This document shows, piece after piece, positions 24,874 through 35,832 of a stretch of 64,000 bases of DNA. This DNA comes from Durusdinium trenchii. Lineage: Eukaryota > Sar > Dinophyceae > Suessiales > Symbiodiniaceae. Numbering within the stretch: the stretch's first letter is position 1; the number at the start of each line of letters is the position of its first letter. The position numbers and the translations under genes are program-made. Location: assembly GCA_963970005.1 (NCBI GenBank), contig CAXAMN010000001.1, forward strand, positions 4,077,296 through 4,141,295, given 5' to 3'. The notes beneath the pieces are model-generated. The model was not told the DNA's origin, did no database searches, and worked only from the letters and a program-made list of their open reading frames with translations.

Positions 24874-25250
24874 TCTTTGCTTTGTCTCACCGCCATGCAG
24901 TATCCATGGCCGTTTTCACTATGCATCCACTGCTCCACTTCCTATGCCGCGCGCAAACCCTTCAGCCACAGCTCACCAAATGAAGGCACCGCTCCAGCCT
25001 CCAGTCTCCACAATGCCACTCCGTTCACCACCAACTACTAATTACTTCAATCAATCATATTCCACTCTCACCACAACATATCCGCTGCCCAACCGCCAAA
25101 GAAAAACTCAAACCCTGTAGCCAGCCATTCCTTGTAGGAAATCCAGCACTCCTGGATCAACTTACATAGAATGGGATCACCTCGATCTTCCGCCCCACGC
25201 CAGTCGTCTTGCTTCGAAGCATGTCGCCCTGTATAGCCCCGTGTTGATGA

Positions 25251-26015
25251 ACGGATCCCCTCCCCATCATTGCCACCAAGGTGACCGAGGCCGCCGGGGT
25301 CACCGAAAGACTTCTGTCTCTGACGCGTCATTGTACCTCAACGGCCCACAACTTCAGCAGTTTGTACCAGGCAGACCCGCTTGTACCCTTGGAGCGACGC
25401 GTCGACCACTGCATGCTCTTTACGAAACGGACCATATCGACTGTCATCCTTGGCGCCTTTATCGTCCGTCTCGGTGCCCAAGTTGTGCTCCTCTCCGTCT
25501 CAAGCAAGAAGTGCTGCAAAGCCCAAGAAGACGAAGTTTGGGTGCAGCAAAATGCAGGCTCCAACTTCAGCACTCTATGTCTTGAGACCCTTCATCCCAA
25601 CTCCCCTTCTCTCTTTATTGCCTAATGATGGAATTTCACATCACCTTACAAACACCGGGGGCTACCAGCACCATCCCCCCAGTGACCCATTTTCAACCTA
25701 CCCGATGGGAGATCGGTGTGAAAAAACCGAGCTCTTCAACCGACCCACGCACTGGTCCATGTCGTTCCCCACCGGTGGCACGATTCGCACGCTCGCGATC
25801 TTCGGACAATGCGAGTCCGGGCGCCGGAAGGAGAACTTGAAGTCCTCCTCGGGCAACGCCTTTCTCGCGCGGAGTGGGAGAGGGAGAGACTGGACAGCCA
25901 CTTGAGAAATGAAGGGCTGGAATCGGCTGGAAGGACGCTGTCAGTAAAAAATACTCCACTTCGAGTGATCCCCACCCTGAATGGCGATTTTGAAGAAGGC
26001 AGGGCAGATGCATAG
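25251..26015 (+). CDS. Candidate two-exon host gene, one membrane segment
   Basis: Exon-like block 1 (about 25,275-25,625) follows a pyrimidine-rich stretch and has a marked preference for C/G at third positions. It encodes TEAAGVTERLLSLTRHC, then LYQADPLVPLERRVDHC, then a hydrophobic helix (TVILGAFIVRLGAQVVLLSV) and a Lys/Cys-rich tail. Block 2 (about 25,760-26,015) is in another frame with the same bias: a charged region (APEGELEVLLGQRLSRAEWE, ERERLDSHLRNEGLE) ending at a TAG at 26,013-26,015. About 130 bp between them could hold an intron. Neither block is recognised. The upstream start is not found. Codon bias is stronger than in the 17-kb block to the right, which fits a host gene. Confidence 0.4.
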
Positions 26016-26057
26016 ACAAACTAGTCTGACAAAGGTGGACACGCGGACTGGCACAAT

Positions 26058-26375
26058 GTTCTGACTCTTGTTCTGGCATCAACTCCGGCCTGAAACATCA
26101 TCTTTTGTAAGTTCTGGGAAATGTTCTGGGCTGTGTTCTAACGCCCCTGTTGGCGTGTGTTCTGACCTGTCTGACGTGTGGTGCGACATATGGAACGACT
26201 TTGGTGCTGGTGGTATGAAATGTATTGACAGTGTCAATCTCGCAAGTATATACTGGCGTTCTATCTGGCACGCATTCTGGAGTATAACTGCTGGCAGTCT
26301 ATCCGGCATATACTCTGACACTCTGGCATAAGTTCTGACACTCTATCTGACTTGACATTCGATCTGGCCAGGTGC
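26058..26375. repeat. Degenerate TTCTGRC-type repeat region
   Basis: TTCTGAC, TTCTGGC, TTCTGGG, TTCTATC and CTCTGAC recur roughly every 15-25 bp through the segment, often preceded by A/G. Looks like an old, diverged tandem repeat. Confidence 0.4.
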
Positions 26376-26376
26376 G

Positions 26377-26582
26377 GCGGTGTGCGATCTGGAGCTTGCA
26401 GTTGAGGCCCGGGAGTGCCCTCTTGCGTTTGCTGTTGACGTGCGGGAGCCTGAGTGCCCACTGCGACTGCGGGAGTGCCCACTGCGATCTGGCACTTGCT
26501 GTTAAGGTCTAGGAGTGCCCGCAGAGATCTTGCGCTTGCTGTTGAGGTCCAGGAGTGCCCACTGCGATCTGGTGTTGCTGTC
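26377..26582. repeat. ~50-bp minisatellite, about 4 units
   Basis: Units follow GCGATCTGGMRCTTGCTGTT, then GAGGTCCAGGAGTGCCCACT, with GAGTGCCC recurring five times. Units vary in length and sequence. Confidence 0.6.
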
Positions 26583-26984
26583 GGCAAGGAGATAACGGAG
26601 GAGGAAGAGGAGAGGAGGCGGGATCCTCTTCAAAAATCATCAAACCTCACTTGACAGGTGGGGGAAAAGAGCTATTTTTTGAGTAGGGTCACCAGCCTTG
26701 GATTCTTATACAAGCGTATACAAAGCAGTCGGCTCTTTTCCCTGTTTTCAGCCCCTACTTAGGGTGATGTGTCAAGGCATAGCAAATGAATGAAAGGGAA
26801 ACTCTTGGGACTCTGAACTGCAAGAATCCGTTTTTCACTCAGTTGCCACTCTTCTCACAATCCGTTTCTTGAAAAAACAACTTCCGACTCCGAACCCCCG
26901 GACTGTTCGGTGCCTCGGCCTCCAGCCAGATGGGAGCCCGGGAACTCCATCGAGGATACCTGCGTTGAAGACCACAACCCCTAG

Positions 26985-27096
26985 AAATCCAGTCGTACCG
27001 AACCTCAGGTACGGTGAGGAAGGAGACACTGTTATGAGACGGTGCCAGGAGGGTCCAGCCGTACAAAACCTGAGAAGGTACGACTGGATCTGGCAC
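26985..27096. repeat. Family A repeat, both arms
   Basis: AATCCAGTCGTACCGAACCT and the right end GAGAAGGTACGACTGGATCT are inverted. The body has GAAGGAGACACTGTTATGAG and the usual GCCAGGAGGGTCCAG. About 110 bp. Confidence 0.6.
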
Positions 27097-27179
27097 GACC
27101 AAACCTGTCTGAAACTGGAAGAGTGGGCCTACATTTGAGTGACTGAAACCAACCACCCCCAAACTGATCGGTAAATATG

Positions 27180-27208
27180 CCAGTCCCATGGTTTATCCAT
27201 GGGACTGG
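27180..27208. repeat. Perfect 12-bp stem hairpin
   Basis: CCAGTCCCATGG, a 5-base loop (TTTAT), then CCATGGGACTGG. No coding context to make it a terminator, so the role is unknown. Confidence 0.6.
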
Positions 27209-27209
27209 T

Positions 27210-28170
27210 GGTTGTAATCCTTGGCGTGGGTGTGTCCTTTTCCGATCCAATGATGGGCTTTTGGGTCAAAAATGCTCCATAAGTTTGAAAGTTGGTTTCT
27301 GTGCCAACTGGAAGGCCTCCTGCCACATCCAGGATGCCACAATAGGATGCCTGCACCCCGCAGTGGAACTTCCAGTCCCACAGGAAATACCCCGAGGAAA
27401 CGTGTAGCGTTTACCACACAAACGACACACTTAATGCCTTAAGAAGCGCCAGGTTGCAAGTTTACACAAATGCAGTGGATGTGGACCCAAAAACGAAGGA
27501 AGAAAGGGAGAGGCAAGGCTCACTCCACAGGTTTCCAGCGCGTTTCCTTGAAGGAAGATCTCCGGGGGGACTTCGATGAGACGGCTTTTCTCAGTGGCAA
27601 CCGGGGGCAATCTCATGACATTATAAGTAATATAAGTAGCTCACCAGTAGTTCCCAAAGACTATAAAGGTTCCTGAAAACCTAGTGGAGCCACTGTGGAT
27701 GGCTTTCACAAAGGGTCAGGTGGTGCAGGTCCTCCACCAACAGTTGTGTCAATTGTGATCTTTGGGATCTGCTGCGTAGAACAACAACCCCTGGTGGCGG
27801 ACATCACTCGGATCGGCTGAAATTGGACTCTGGTATCTTCACGTCAAGCTTGCAGGATCTGGCCTTTCGGGTTCGCTGAAAAAAACGGGTTCGCCACCGA
27901 CTTCGGGAGCGCGAGCAGATTTGGACCTTTGTTCGTCAAACAGCTGGCCAAAGGCTGCCAAGGGTCCTCATGGTGTCAATGGTTACGCCACACCAAGCCG
28001 GTCACTTCGTTAACACCTCCTAGTGGACGTAGCCCAACAAAACAACATGCCTCTTTTCTGTGCATTGGTGCTCTGAACAGGTGTTGGATAAACAAAGGGT
28101 TTGGTCTATATTATATACATGTCTATATACATATATATGGGGGTTGTCCAACAAAGCTCTTCTTTTTGAG
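27210..28170. other. No well-supported gene
   Basis: One plus stretch at about 27,528-27,615 (frame piece QRVSLKEDLRGDFDETAFL) reads like an exon but is short and isolated. Nothing else recognised. Confidence 0.3.
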
Positions 28171-28174
28171 CTTG

Positions 28175-28500
28175 TATCGCCGGCCTTTCGCGGTCCTTTC
28201 GCGTTTGCAGAAGAACCACGCATTGTGATAAGCTTGTTCCATTGCACTGAGTTCACAGTGTTTGGGATATCTAAACAATGGTTTCAAGGCCACGGATGGG
28301 CAGATGCCCTTCCAGGCAATGCGCCCTTTCGCGGGCCTACCGCCGGCCTTTCGCGGCCCTTTCGCGAAAATCCGTGTTTCTGTTCGGGAAAAAGGATGTG
28401 TCATGTATTGTCATGTGTTGTCATGTTATGCACATTGTATGTTATAAGTCTAGGTTGGCACATGTCTTTCGCCGTCCTATCGCCGGCCTTTCGCGGACTG
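28175..28500. repeat. CTTTCGCGG repeat clusters, ~150-bp period
   Basis: Three GC-rich clusters at about 28,175-28,203, 28,322-28,367 and 28,466-28,500 share CGCCGGCCTTTCGCGG and CCTTTCGCG. Their spacing is roughly even (about 150 bp). A 291-codon plus frame runs through, so the repeats translate as PAFRGPFA-like peptides; I consider that frame fortuitous. Confidence 0.55.
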
Positions 28501-28995
28501 CAGTTTCCCTTACGCGACATGTATGTTTTAACATTTCATCTAAATTCCTTCACTGGCAATAACGGACGGCCCTCATATAAGGAACATATTGTTGGAAGGG
28601 GAACGCCTGGCGCACCTATTCGTACTAATGCTTTACCGTCAAGTTTCTGGGATCTATATACTTTGCTAGGCTACCTAGCATATCACGTAAGCAAGTCAGC
28701 GGTACAAAGAAGTCCAGCTGCATCTAATATCCTCCAAAGACACAGTGCCATTGGAAGAGATCCCTTTTCTGACTTTCTTCATCTTTCTGCCATTCTCACT
28801 TTCAGTCCCTCAGCTGCAAAAAGCCAAATTCCGAAGTCCCCTCAGCCACAGGAGCCACCCGGAGGCACCTCTTGTGGTCCGTGTGCAAACGCAAGGAGTC
28901 ATCGCGCCCCTCAGCGGACCATGCACCCAGCCTGACGATTCGGACGAGCCGATTCGGACGAGCGGCCTGGAAGAGGGGTTCAATCAAACCTGGTT

Positions 28996-29295
28996 TCAGC
29001 TGATGTCTGACATGAACCACCATGTCAGTATGCGAAATCTCCGGATGTCAGGATGGGTCGCTTCTAAAACCGAAACAAATAAATCAAACACATGATTCCA
29101 TGGATTTCTTCGGATGGCCAATTCTTCCGGTCCCAAGTCTTTCTCCGGTCTCCTCCGGCCCATCCTGTCTGGGCCTTTCAACGTTCCCTCGCACACAAAG
29201 GGATTCTCCCGGCCTCGGCCACGCACAGTGAAGGTGGGCGGATTGAATTGGGGGATTTCGGCGTGACTGGAGGACACGCCAGCGTGACTGGCCAC
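28996..29295 (-). CDS. Candidate exon, unrecognised
   Basis: A 99-codon frame whose C-terminal two thirds reads as ordinary protein (RRRPEKDLGPEELAIRRN, DLFVSVLEATHPDIRRF) and stops with TGA near 28,996. Parts of the plus strand (29,092-29,361) are open too. No domain, start or firm splice site. Downstream, a plus frame at about 28,816-29,095 follows a pyrimidine-rich tract ending TCAG and competes for the same DNA. Confidence 0.3.
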   Translation of the reverse strand: MASHAGVSSSHAEIPQFNPPTFTVRGRGRENPFVCEGTLKGPDRMGRRRPEKDLGPEELAIRRNPWNHVFDLFVSVLEATHPDIRRFRILTWWFMSDIS

Positions 29296-30345
29296 AAGGG
29301 AGTAGAGACTTGCACCGAGTCTGGGAACAGTATACAGTATATAGTTACTTATAAAAAGTAAATAAAAGTTACTGTATATAGGAAGTTATAGGGACATTGG
29401 GCGAGAAAATGAAGCCTTTCTACTCATGGTGACTATGATCAGGTTGCTTAAGTATTGAGTTGACTCTGGGAGTGGCGCTCTGATCAGGTCGCTCCGACCT
29501 TTCCACGGTTGGGAGCGTGACTGTGTTTGGCAGTGCCGCAAATCGAAGACCAGGCCCACGCGCGGCATGGCTCGCCGCTAGCGCAGTGCAGGAAGGACCT
29601 GCGACGATAGATATGACCAGTGGAGGCGTTTTCCGCGTGTCTCCAGCAGGATGGGAATTCAACATTGAACAAAGAAACGCTGGAATTCCAAGGAAGAAAG
29701 CAAACCTGTGGATTTCTAGAAACACGAACTGCTGATATAACGTAGCTAAAACTGGGTGTAGAAAAATCGTGTCGATGGGTGCTAGGAGGTGTGGGGAAGT
29801 CACATGGTCAACAAGAAAAAGGGTGTCGGATACTTCAACAATCTGACGAGTTTCCTATTAAGGAAGCGTTCCGTCTTTCGTGCAAATATATCGATCATAT
29901 GTCTATTGTCATCTGCAAGCCAGGGGTCACACGGACAATATTGCTGGACAAGAACTATATTAATAACATTATATGGACTGGCTAACCCGTATTTGGAGCT
30001 CCCAGCCCCAACAGAGTGCCTGTTTGATGTCTGGGTTCTAGGGATGTAGCTATTCTTTCAAAAAGGGTTCGGATTGACGGTAGCTATTCTTCCGAGCAAT
30101 GTCTTCACCCACCCTCGGGAAATCCGTTTCTGCACTCTGAGCGACCCTGTTCGGTCGTCTCTAAATGGCACTGCTCGGTCCAAATGACGTGCCTAGACCT
30201 TCAAAATCCCACAATATTTTGGTCGATGTGGTTTGTACTACTTTATTGTGACGATCAGTTGAAAAGTGGTCGAGCACATACGATTCAAACAAAGAGTGGT
30301 CGTGCATGGTCACACACTGCCCTCCCCGTGGCCTCTGGATGACTG

Positions 30346-30392
30346 ATGGATGACTGATGGATGATGATGATGATGATGATGACGATGATGAT
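30346..30392. repeat. GAT trinucleotide microsatellite
   Basis: GATGACTGATG repeated twice, then an almost pure (GAT)n run of about ten units. Confidence 0.8.
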
Positions 30393-30840
30393 TGGTCGGT
30401 TTCACGGGAGTTCAAAGGTATGATCTCTTATGTTTGCACAAAACTTGTGGCGAAATCAAGTGGCCATCGCTTGAGCAGTCGATATACCCCTCTAAGAAAG
30501 AGCGGCTTTCACTAATCCCTGGTCGATCAGACATTGGCCTAGAGCTCCAAGAATTACGAGCAGGCTCGAGCGCAGCAAAACTACAAGATACGGTAATGAC
30601 ATACGAGTATGCAAAAGGAACCATAATTGCATTGTTGCTAACAAATGAACTCATGTCGACATCATGCTCGTAGGAAAACATGACTAGGCACTCATTTTCT
30701 CCCGAACAGCTTATGACCAAAGATTGTCCAAGTGGAGCAGGCAATCCTACTCATGACATTCAGCCCAAAAGAGTTGCAATTCAACGAATTTAGAGGTTTC
30801 TCAAAAACCATCAAAAACCCATTTGACCTACTTTCTGGGA

Positions 30841-30900
30841 TTTGTGGGCGTTTGCAGGTTTTTGATGGCGTTTTGAGGGTTTTTGTGGGCGTTTTGCGGG
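30841..30900. repeat. 21-bp minisatellite, 3 units
   Basis: Units: TTTGTGGGCGTTTGCAGG, TTTTTGATGGCGTTTTGAGGG (shown in two pieces: TTTTTGATGGC and GTTTTGAGGG) and a third ending GTTTTGCGGG. A complementary piece (CAAAAACCATCAAAAACCC) sits just upstream near 30,802. Confidence 0.6.
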
Positions 30901-31643
30901 TAAAACTGGTCGTGGGTTTTCATCAAATTCTGTCTCCGAAACCTCAGAATAACATTAAGTGCTTTCCACTCCATGTAGGTCTTCAGAGGTCACAACCTGG
31001 GCATGAACAGACAAATGTTTTATCAATTTCTCCTTTGTCGTGGTGACATCAATGTATTTATTATATATCGAATCATCTCTGCCATTGGCCAAGGATGAAC
31101 TTATTGCAACCCTGTAGCCAGTTTTTTAAATTCTTTGTACATATCCTGCTTCGCATCTTGCAATTCCACCGGAGTTCGAAGTCGTTCATTATAAAATGAT
31201 AAAGGTAAATGAAGACACTTGGCAGCTGGGCATTAATCCAGTTATCGTCATCAAGAAGGCCGCAAAAAAAACTTGAAGGTCGGTCTTTGCCGGGTCGATG
31301 ATGACTGGCGTCTTCCACTGCGTCCAATGGGATGGCTGATGGATGGATGGGTTGATAAATACGGAAGTCATCCCCTAAATATAGATGTGTGATAGCCGGT
31401 GATGGCTACTCGGATCAAAATCTGTGGAGCATACCCAAATCACGCCGCTAAGCAAAAATCAGTCGTTTCTGACAACTACCATTTTTTTCCATCGAAGCAT
31501 CAGAAACTAATACAACAACCCAATCGTACTAGAATATTTTAGCCGTTGGAAGGTCTAGGTGGTTTCATTGGTGACCTCTGGCACTGTTGTTTTTCTTCCC
31601 AACGTTTGGTGCCTTTGGGTTTGGACCCCCAGCTGTGTATCTT

Positions 31644-31782
31644 TATAGATCCACATACCGAACCTGTGAAGGTAAGCAGGGAGACTCTTGATGTAGGCGC
31701 GACAAATCAGGCCCAGTCATACCGAACCAGGCCGGTACGGAAGGTGGATCCGTGGATCCAGTCTGGGTACATTGATTCCTCC
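31644..31782. repeat. Family A repeat, long form
   Basis: TATAGATCCACATACCGAAC at the left, then GACTCTTGATGTAGGCGC, then CCAGTCATACCGAACC, ending GGTGGATCC and ATTGATTCCTC. Closest in structure to the copy at 52,159-52,294. Confidence 0.65.
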
Positions 31783-32214
31783 ACCCCTGGCGGTTTCTCG
31801 GTCAATTTACAAGTCAGTGAGTGTCTCGTCATCTGCGGTTGTCGACCGGGCCTCAAAAGGATCGGCTGAGGGCCAAGGAGGTGGACGTCGCACCAGCCAG
31901 CTGTCTTGGACGTCGCTTGGACTTGTCTCACGTACTTTGCGGCTAAAGTTACTTTTTGGATGACACACATGACTGACACGTGTGTGTTTTTCTCGCATGT
32001 TCATGAAACTGCAAGGATTGGTGTTGGCATATTGCTCAGACTGTTCAGTTCAACAGTCCAACCAGGTCTTTGGTGTACAAGTTCGTTAGTGGCATGAAAG
32101 ACTTGTTTGTTTTGGTCGTGGCATGATGGCATGAAAGACTTGCTTGTTCATGTGCGCTCAAGGGTCAGAGGGTCAACACAGTAAGGGCCATGATGTCTTT
32201 GCATGATGTTCATG

Positions 32215-32441
32215 TTTGCTTCAGCCAACAGCCTGAGCAACAGCGGCAGTTGCAAGCTTACTGTTGTGCCCAATTTGGAGCCTCAGTCATCCAGCGACGT
32301 GGAGCCTCAGTCGTGACCAAACACGACAACGGAGCCGTCGCTGTACCGGACACCACGCTCAGAGCCTCCGAGCTCCGAGAGACATCCTCAGAGCTCCGTC
32401 TCGTATACGGCGAATCTGGTCGGGAAGTCAGTGATAAGTAG
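32215..32441 (+). CDS. Candidate terminal exon, unrecognised
   Basis: GTTTGCTTCAG at about 32,214-32,224 looks like a splice acceptor. The frame after it encodes a hydrophilic peptide (QQPEQQRQLQAYCCAQFG, VVTKHDNGAVAVPDTTL, SELRETSSELRLVYGESG) ending at TAG near 32,439. Third positions are C/G-rich through most of it. Within the exon, GGAGCCTCAGTC occurs twice as a short in-frame repeat. No family recognised. The most convincing short exon on the plus strand left of the 17-kb block. Confidence 0.4.
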
Positions 32442-32880
32442 TTACAGTATGTTACAGTATGTTAATTGTAGAGAGCGGGTAGTCATGGGCGGTGGGCTTG
32501 TGAACGTTGTGATTTTGTAAGGTATCTACACCACTCCACCCCCCATGGCTATCCCTTCTGTAATATATTATGAACATATATATAACTCTCCCTCTGTGGC
32601 TCCAACTACCTTCGTTTCGAGGTGGGACTGGGACCCTTAAAGGGTCCAACCATCTTCTGGTCTGGGGAGCGAGCGAACGAGGGCCTCTCGTACATGGAGC
32701 AACCCCCTCTGAGGTGTTGAAGCAAAGTCTGCTGAGACCCAAGGCACAGCTCCCAAGCTAAAATTCATGGGTGACTTGTCACTGTCATGAAAAAGAGCAG
32801 CTGGAGTTTGCAACGTGTCTCAGTGTCGCTGAACATATTTTGTGGTTGTTGCTTTTGGGTTCCCTGGCTCACCTTGTTTC

Positions 32881-32898
32881 CCTCTCTCTCTCTCTCGT
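32881..32898. repeat. CT microsatellite
   Basis: (CT)n run of about 8 units. Confidence 0.7.
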
Positions 32899-33216
32899 TC
32901 TCTTTCTGTTCCTCTTTCGGAGGTCGTCCTCACACAACACGCCGAACGCCCGCAGCAGTGGACTTTTGAACTCATGAAATCATGTCCAAGCTCCCCTCAT
33001 CAGGTTTGAAGACGTAATTTTCATGAAGTGCGGCATCCTCCTGCGATCGGCGATCGGCTTTATTTGTCCGACCGAAATCAATGTCGAAAAAGCGTGAACC
33101 AGATTGGGTTTAGAATCTAGATCAACATATTTCAACATACGATACTGGTTGGTGGTTCGACTCACTTGAAAAGTATACACTTCAAACCACCACCTATATA
33201 CCTATATATGTTGTAC

Positions 33217-33300
33217 CTAGAACCCAAACATGACCTGTTTGGATAGGAAAAGCACATTGTCATGTGTTGAACTCCCAGAAAAGGGGTCACTCCGGTTCCA
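33217..33300 (+). repeat. Family B repeat copy
   Basis: CTAGAACCCAAACATGACC at the left and AGGGGTCACTCCGGTTCCA at the right. The core GTTTGGATAGGAAAAG is shortened relative to other copies. Confidence 0.55.
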
Positions 33301-33894
33301 GATATTTTTACCCTAGGGCTCCTGGCCTACCTTCGTTTCGGAGGTGTTTGTTTGGGGTGGGTGTCCGGTGGGTGTCAGGAGGGTCGAAATTCTTTCAGAG
33401 GAAGTACTTGAGTGTTCACCCACGCTGTTCGACCTGGACCAGTCCAATCTGTTCAGGTGCGTGGAAGCCAGACATGACCGGTCTGGGCTGGGGTCAATGT
33501 AGGCATTGATATTCCAGTCCCAGACAGGTCGTGTGGGATGGGAATCCACCAGGCCACCAGTCCAAGTTCCTCAAAAAAGAAAGCTCCGAGATCTCCGCGG
33601 AAGGCGCGGCTAGCAGCTATATAGGCGAAAAGAAAAGAACAAAGAGTCAAAGAGAGTCAAAGAGCTAAGGCCGTTTTTCAGCGCTCCGCTCCTCAGTGAA
33701 GCGCGAAGGCACCCAGACCTGAGCATTTTCGGTTTTATCTTTCCATGTTGTTTTTCCTTGCGGCGGGTCTGGTGCATTCCTTTTTCTTGAGGAACATCAT
33801 CCCAAGGTCTGGTTCGGGACTGATTCAGGGCTCCAAGACACAGCCTTCATGGCTGGGTCTCCAACCGGGGCGGTGTGAAAAACTGTTAGTCTCC

Positions 33895-34100
33895 TCAATT
33901 GAATGGAACCTGCCATTCTGCTAGTGGACAGTCATCTGCATCAGCTGCAACACTCGCAGGCCCGGGCCCCACCCTCCCACCAGTTCCGTTCGTCGCAAGA
34001 AAAAATGGGCCAAAAGCGGCCCGCGCCCATCTTCGGTCCTGGCGAGGTGTTCGTCGTTTGAAAACGTCCCGGATCTCTGGTCCAATCTTTCGGTCCCGAC
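33895..34100 (-). CDS. Candidate terminal exon, unrecognised
   Basis: The 3' end of a minus frame reads as protein (KIGPEIRDVFKRRTPRQD, then RRWARAAFGPFFLATNGTG) and ends at a TGA near 33,895. Upstream of about 34,100 the frame becomes Ser/Pro/Cys-rich and less convincing. The other strand is open too. No family recognised. It lies about 600 bp outside the left end of the 17-kb block. Confidence 0.3.
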
Positions 34101-34690
34101 GGTCCCAACGCAACAAGCTGCCCCCGTTCTCAGTGCCCGACGAAGAGGGGCAGCTTGCTTTTGGGCAAGGCCTGCGAGATGGAGCGAGATCTTGCCAGGG
34201 AATTTGCTGCTCCGGACATCCACATCCCTCTACTGGGAAAAAATATAACAGGCCCTGGATGAGTGGAGGTTCTTCAATCACGCCTTTGGTGGCCCTGTCC
34301 GTGGATGGACTGAGGGACTGAGTGAGTTGTGGTCACACATTGAGACTTGGTCTCCTAAAGAAGTGCAGCACATGTTCTTGCAAACCACCCTGGATTGTGG
34401 ATGATTCTTTGAGTACTGGTACAGCATCGGGCTATATAATTGGAATGAAAAGAGCATAAGGAACATTTAGAAAACACATATTTCAATTTAAGTGATTTGC
34501 AATATTTTTCAGAGAACCGACATGTATATTATAAGATACGCACAAGAGAAAATGGGAGACAAACAAAGGCCAATAAGAGATAAATAAGAGAAACTGAGCA
34601 CTGAGACAAATACTCTGGAATAATATCCTACAAGCAAGCACATCATCCTTTTCTGTCCCGTCCCTTCCCATAAAATCAGTCGTAAGTATA

Positions 34691-34739
34691 TAAAAGTAGG
34701 TTTCGTTGTATTTGATCCCCTTTTCGTTTTATTTGATCC
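34691..34739 (+). repeat. Left terminal inverted repeat
   Basis: Contains two tandem versions of one sub-unit, the inner one being TTTCGTTTTATTTGATCC and the outer one TTTCGTTGTATTTGATCCC. Reverse complement of the right end at 42 of 49 positions. Confidence 0.65.
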
Positions 34740-34799
34740 ATCAGCTAGTTGAATATTAATTGTACTGGGGGCCCATCAAATAAAACGAAAAGGGGATCA
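34713..34799. repeat. 25-bp perfect inverted pair at the left end
   Basis: 34,713-34,737 and 34,775-34,799 are perfect reverse complements over 25 bases, around a 37-base spacer. The inner copy has the same orientation as the right end of the element. It can fold into a hairpin, or it may mark the junction of two abutting ends. Confidence 0.75.
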
Positions 34800-35349
34800 C
34801 CTCCTGTTCACTGGCCATGTCCAGAAGATTCACTCGCTCTTTTCTCGGCCACTCCCTGGGCTCACAGATCTTGTTCCATCTTGTCTTGGAACACATGTTC
34901 ACGTCCAAAACTCAAATCAGCTCTACACCAATCTCAATACTTCATCTGCCCTCATTGTGCGAGCTTCGCGATGAAAATATAATGGTTTGCCTGAGATAAT
35001 CAATGCACATTGACATCTCGATTATCTAAACTCTGTTTCCAAGGTTTTGATTTCAAGTTCCTTTTGATCTCTTGCCCAGGTGCGAGGAACCACCTCCTGG
35101 CACCACCAAAATATATAGCAATTGGATTAACTTCCAGACTTATATCGTATATTACAAAAAAGACAGCAACATGAAGACTGTAGGTTCGAAGTCCTTTTCA
35201 GCCTTCTTGACCAAGACCCTCCAGTATCGTGCTAAAGTTCGTGATGCTTCAAGGGCCTGTGGAAGAAGCACATTGCACTTTGGACATCTTTGGGCCTAAA
35301 ACTCATTCAGTTCAGCAAGCCACCCCAGTTCAATGCAGTATATGACTTC
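34800..35349. other. Subterminal non-coding stretch
   Basis: No convincing frame on either strand. A pyrimidine-rich run near 34,820-34,850 is the only notable composition. Confidence 0.35.
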
Positions 35350-35488
35350 CATGTGCTATCCAGACCTGCCTCATTCGAAAATGCTCCTGCAATGGTTGTG
35401 AACTTGAGGCCGGCGAGGGATGGGGTGTAGGCGAACGCGGGGTAGATCGGCTCAGGCTTGATGATGAAGTAGTCGAATTCTCAGGACG
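35350..35488 (-). CDS. GC3-rich exon, unrecognised
   Basis: The frame beginning just after CCTGAG (acceptor-like AG at about 35,489) uses C or G at nearly every third position for its first 27 codons and encodes EFDYFIIKPEPIYPAFAYTP, then SLAGLKF, before relaxing. It runs on to a TGA near 35,309. This codon use is unlike the other exons of the block and looks like a well-expressed host gene, so it may be a captured host exon. In-frame TGA directly upstream shows it cannot be extended without splicing. No family recognised. Confidence 0.4.
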
Positions 35489-35577
35489 CCACATGCTTGA
35501 CATGTAATTACCATGGATACACCACCCCTTTGCCCCATCCAAGAACAATTAGACACCTTTGACATCCTTTAACCTTG

Positions 35578-35832
35578 TTTAATCAAGATCATTTCAACTT
35601 CCCTTCCTTCATCGCCAGCTGCTGGTGGACGATCGCACTTGTGCTTGTGCAGGCCCATGTCAACATGTCCTTCCTCCTCGAGCTCAATCATGAGGCTGCG
35701 CAAGGTGCAAGGCTCAGCGTCTGTCGAAGACTTTGAGCTCTCTGAAGGAATCTCCAAGACGACTTTGGCTTGGTCTGAAGTCCAGCGACAAGGAATTGTA
35801 AATGCGAGCGCACTGCCTGACCAAAGTGACAT
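35578..35832 (-). CDS. Candidate terminal exon, unrecognised
   Basis: The frame encodes PCRWTSDQAKVVLEIPSESS, then an acidic stretch (MIELEEEGHVDMGLHKHKC) and ends EMILIKQG before a TAA near 35,578. Amino-acid use is plausible for a protein C-terminus, but no domain is recognised. It lies downstream of the HMG-like gene on the same strand and could be a further exon or a separate small gene. Confidence 0.35.

Larger units (their letters stand above)
29420..31380. other. Ambiguous open frames on both strands; no assigned gene
   Basis: Plus 29,517-29,735, plus 30,440-30,673, minus 30,412-30,744 and minus 31,073-31,371 all read partly like protein, but opposite strands are open at the same places and no domain is recognisable. 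Simple repeats inside are listed separately. Confidence 0.3.

Noticed and set aside
28060-28935. 291-codon plus-strand frame, one of the longest in the window
   Set aside because: It crosses a TA-rich tract and three copies of the CTTTCGCGG repeat, has low-complexity repeated peptides, no domain and no consistent codon bias.
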